DNA from: an uncultured Prevotella sp.
Lineage (GTDB): Bacteria; Bacteroidota; Bacteroidia; Bacteroidales; Bacteroidaceae
Direction of reading: 5' to 3'
NCBI GenBank assembly: GCA_900553465.1
Contig: USDT01000046.1
Coordinates: 1 to 16,446 of the forward strand
DNA: 16,446 nt
Shown piece after piece: positions 15,353-16,446 of this stretch; the stretch's first letter is position 1, and each line of letters opens with the position of its first letter. The notes beneath the pieces were generated by a model. That model was not told where the DNA came from and ran no database searches. It saw nothing but the letters and a program-made list of their open reading frames with translations. Made by a program: the position numbers and the translations under genes.

Positions 15353-15826
15353 ATGCAAAAAAAAGACAAGGCTGTAAGTATAGCAAGAGGAATTGCAATA
15401 ATAGCGATGGTTGTCGGTCATGCGGTTTCACATGATACTTTATTAGCAACATTTATTTATAAATGGCATATGCCATTATTCTTTTTCTTTTCAGGATATT
15501 TCTTTAGTGTTGATAAATATAGTTTTGGAAAATTTGCATATAGAAAGATAAAAAGTTTGTATGTACCTTTTGTTATATGGTCATTACTTTTATTGTCAAT
15601 ACATAATATTCTGATTAAATATCATATATCTGATGGAAATATAATTGATCTACATACATTTAAGTTGTTTGCATTCAGAATAATATGCCAGATGAGACAA
15701 TACGAGCCTTTATTGGGTACATTTTGGTTCTTAATACAGTTATTATTTGTCAATTTCCTTGTTTATTTAATTTATTATCTTAAAAAGAAAACTATAGATG
15801 TCCAATACTTACGCCGCGCATTGTAA
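15353..15826 (+). CDS. Acyltransferase-3 family membrane protein, 3' half missing
   Basis: This gene encodes the N-terminal half of a membrane O-acyltransferase (acyltransferase family 3), which commonly acetylates exopolysaccharides. Marks are SIARGIAIIAMVVGHA (R12, H23) and KWHMPLFFFFSGYFF (H39), then several membrane segments to about residue 142. Family members usually run to about 330-350 residues; this one keeps family-like sequence only to about residue 149 (KKKTID), then reads a few residues through a junction to a stop. I start at ATG 15353 rather than the TTG at 15329, as the ATG is followed by the usual short polar lead. The gene is very AT-rich compared with ugd, as is usual for horizontally exchanged capsule genes. 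Truncation coincides with the loss of the opposing gene's 3' end. Confidence 0.75.
   Translation: MQKKDKAVSIARGIAIIAMVVGHAVSHDTLLATFIYKWHMPLFFFFSGYFFSVDKYSFGKFAYRKIKSLYVPFVIWSLLLLSIHNILIKYHISDGNIIDLHTFKLFAFRIICQMRQYEPLLGTFWFLIQLLFVNFLVYLIYYLKKKTIDVQYLRRAL
15785..15815. other. Probable chimeric or recombination junction
   Basis: Two convergent genes of different character both lose their 3' ends within this stretch, and composition jumps from very AT-rich to about balanced. The exact point is most likely near 15790-15800. No insertion sequence, terminal repeat or target duplication is visible. Confidence 0.7.
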
Positions 15827-16355
15827 TATATTTGGGATCGACTACGCGGATTGCCTCCACAGCCTTTTTTTTGCGGGCAACACTGATTACGGCACCATCA
15901 AATGTATAGTTTATCTGCTTACGCTTTTTATCTATTTTCTCCTGCTTGACGACACCCAGGCGTTCCTTGGCCTCCTGCTCGTCAAACTGCTGTCCGAGTG
16001 CGGCATAGCCAAGAGCAAAATCGTCCTGCGTCAGCTCATCCCTATTGCCGGCAACAGTATAGGGCGCATAGATAAAGCCGTCCACACCGTCCGATTCGGC
16101 CTCCAGCCAGTCACCGCTTTGGCGGATAACACGCAGCAGCGAATGATGCGGCAGCACCTTTAAAACATTGCCATCCTCGGCGGCACTGCGGAAATTAATA
16201 TCATCCTCTTCCAGAACCACAAAGCTGCCCTTGTCATATCCCTTGATTTTTTCACCCGTATAAAATGCTTCCTGCTTCTCGGCAGCAGCACACAGCTGCA
16301 TTCCCACTGCCAATAAAAGTGTCAGACCAATTGTTTTGAGCAATCTCATTGCCAC
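15792..16355 (-). CDS. Secreted SH3-domain protein, C-terminus cut at the junction (foreign origin likely)
   Basis: This is a 187-residue exported protein. A signal peptide covers about 1-25 (MAMRLLKTIGLTLLLAVGMQLCAAA). An SH3b-type domain covers about 45-100 (DDINFRSAAEDGNVLKVLP, then SGDWLEAESDGVDGFIYAPYTV). A C-terminal region (112-185) ends YITMRGVSIG, where comparable proteins normally continue. The last residues HL and the stop come from the junction. A clear Shine-Dalgarno (TTAGGAG, with AGGAG at 16361-16365) lies 5 bases before a GTG start at 16355. An ATG at 16349 is the alternative. The strong Shine-Dalgarno, base composition and protein type suggest a Firmicutes (Negativicutes-like) source, unlike everything to the left. 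Specific function is unknown; SH3b proteins usually work at the cell wall or envelope. Confidence 0.7.
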   Translation of the reverse strand: MAMRLLKTIGLTLLLAVGMQLCAAAEKQEAFYTGEKIKGYDKGSFVVLEEDDINFRSAAEDGNVLKVLPHHSLLRVIRQSGDWLEAESDGVDGFIYAPYTVAGNRDELTQDDFALGYAALGQQFDEQEAKERLGVVKQEKIDKKRKQINYTFDGAVISVARKKKAVEAIRVVDPKYITMRGVSIGHL

Positions 16356-16446
16356 TGCATCTCCTAACTAAATTCCGTAAGCGGCATGTGCCAGCTCCTG
16401 CACAGCCTTAACAGTATATTGCGAAGTACTGTATAAATAATTGTCA
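16356..16446 (-). other. Upstream region of the SH3-domain gene
   Basis: On the minus strand this holds the Shine-Dalgarno of the SH3 gene and an AT-rich stretch beginning TGACAA at the window edge. That could be a partial -35, but no -10 at 16-18 bp spacing is clear. The upstream part lies outside the window. Confidence 0.35.

Noticed and set aside
15329..15353. Upstream TTG start for the acyltransferase
   Set aside because: The ATG at 15353 gives the usual short polar N-terminus of acyltransferase-3 proteins, and no ribosome-binding signal favours the TTG.
15798..16163. Plus-strand open frame across the junction (121 codons)
   Set aside because: It reads antisense through the SH3-domain gene and begins in the junction itself; no family resemblance.

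Overview
This window reads as a Bacteroidota (Bacteroidales) chromosome segment, most like the gut Prevotella/Muribaculaceae/Bacteroides group. The support is protein family content (mannobiose-pathway operon, UpxY-type antiterminator, GH106 lipoprotein), moderately high-GC codon use, and promoters with the Bacteroidota -7 element TAnnTTTG, without regular Shine-Dalgarno sites. Genus cannot be set from sequence alone. All Bacteroidota genes lie on the + strand.

Region 1 (about 1-6893) is a beta-mannan utilization operon with its regulator: GH26 mannanase (ManA type), GH130 mannosylglucose phosphorylase, GPH-family sugar:cation symporter and cellobiose 2-epimerase, closed by a strong intrinsic terminator, then an AraC-family regulator with its own promoters. 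Inferred scheme: ManA cuts mannan to mannobiose, the symporter imports it, the epimerase turns it into mannosyl-glucose, and the phosphorylase splits that into mannose 1-phosphate and glucose. This matches the pathway described in Bacteroides fragilis.

Region 2 (about 6894-9086) holds a two-gene unit: a compact ABC/SMC-like ATPase and a DUF4435 (TOPRIM-like) protein. The composition parallels the PARIS anti-phage system (AriA/AriB), but the ATPase is small, so this may be a divergent or non-defence relative.

Region 3 (9087-9883) is about 800 bp of AT-rich DNA without a convincing gene, whose last 300 bp carry a run of inverted repeats around a promoter. Region 4 (9884-15197) has a UpxY-like NusG paralogue, a large GH106 alpha-L-rhamnosidase-type lipoprotein and UDP-glucose 6-dehydrogenase. 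It looks like the head of a surface polysaccharide locus with a rhamnosidase inserted between antiterminator and sugar-nucleotide gene.

Region 5 (15198-16446) starts with a strongly AT-rich acyltransferase-3 gene that stops halfway at about 15795. At the same point an opposing SH3-domain gene with Firmicutes/Negativicutes-like features also loses its 3' end. The last ~650 bp are probably foreign: either an assembly chimera or a recombination junction. No tRNA, rRNA, CRISPR array or insertion sequence was seen.
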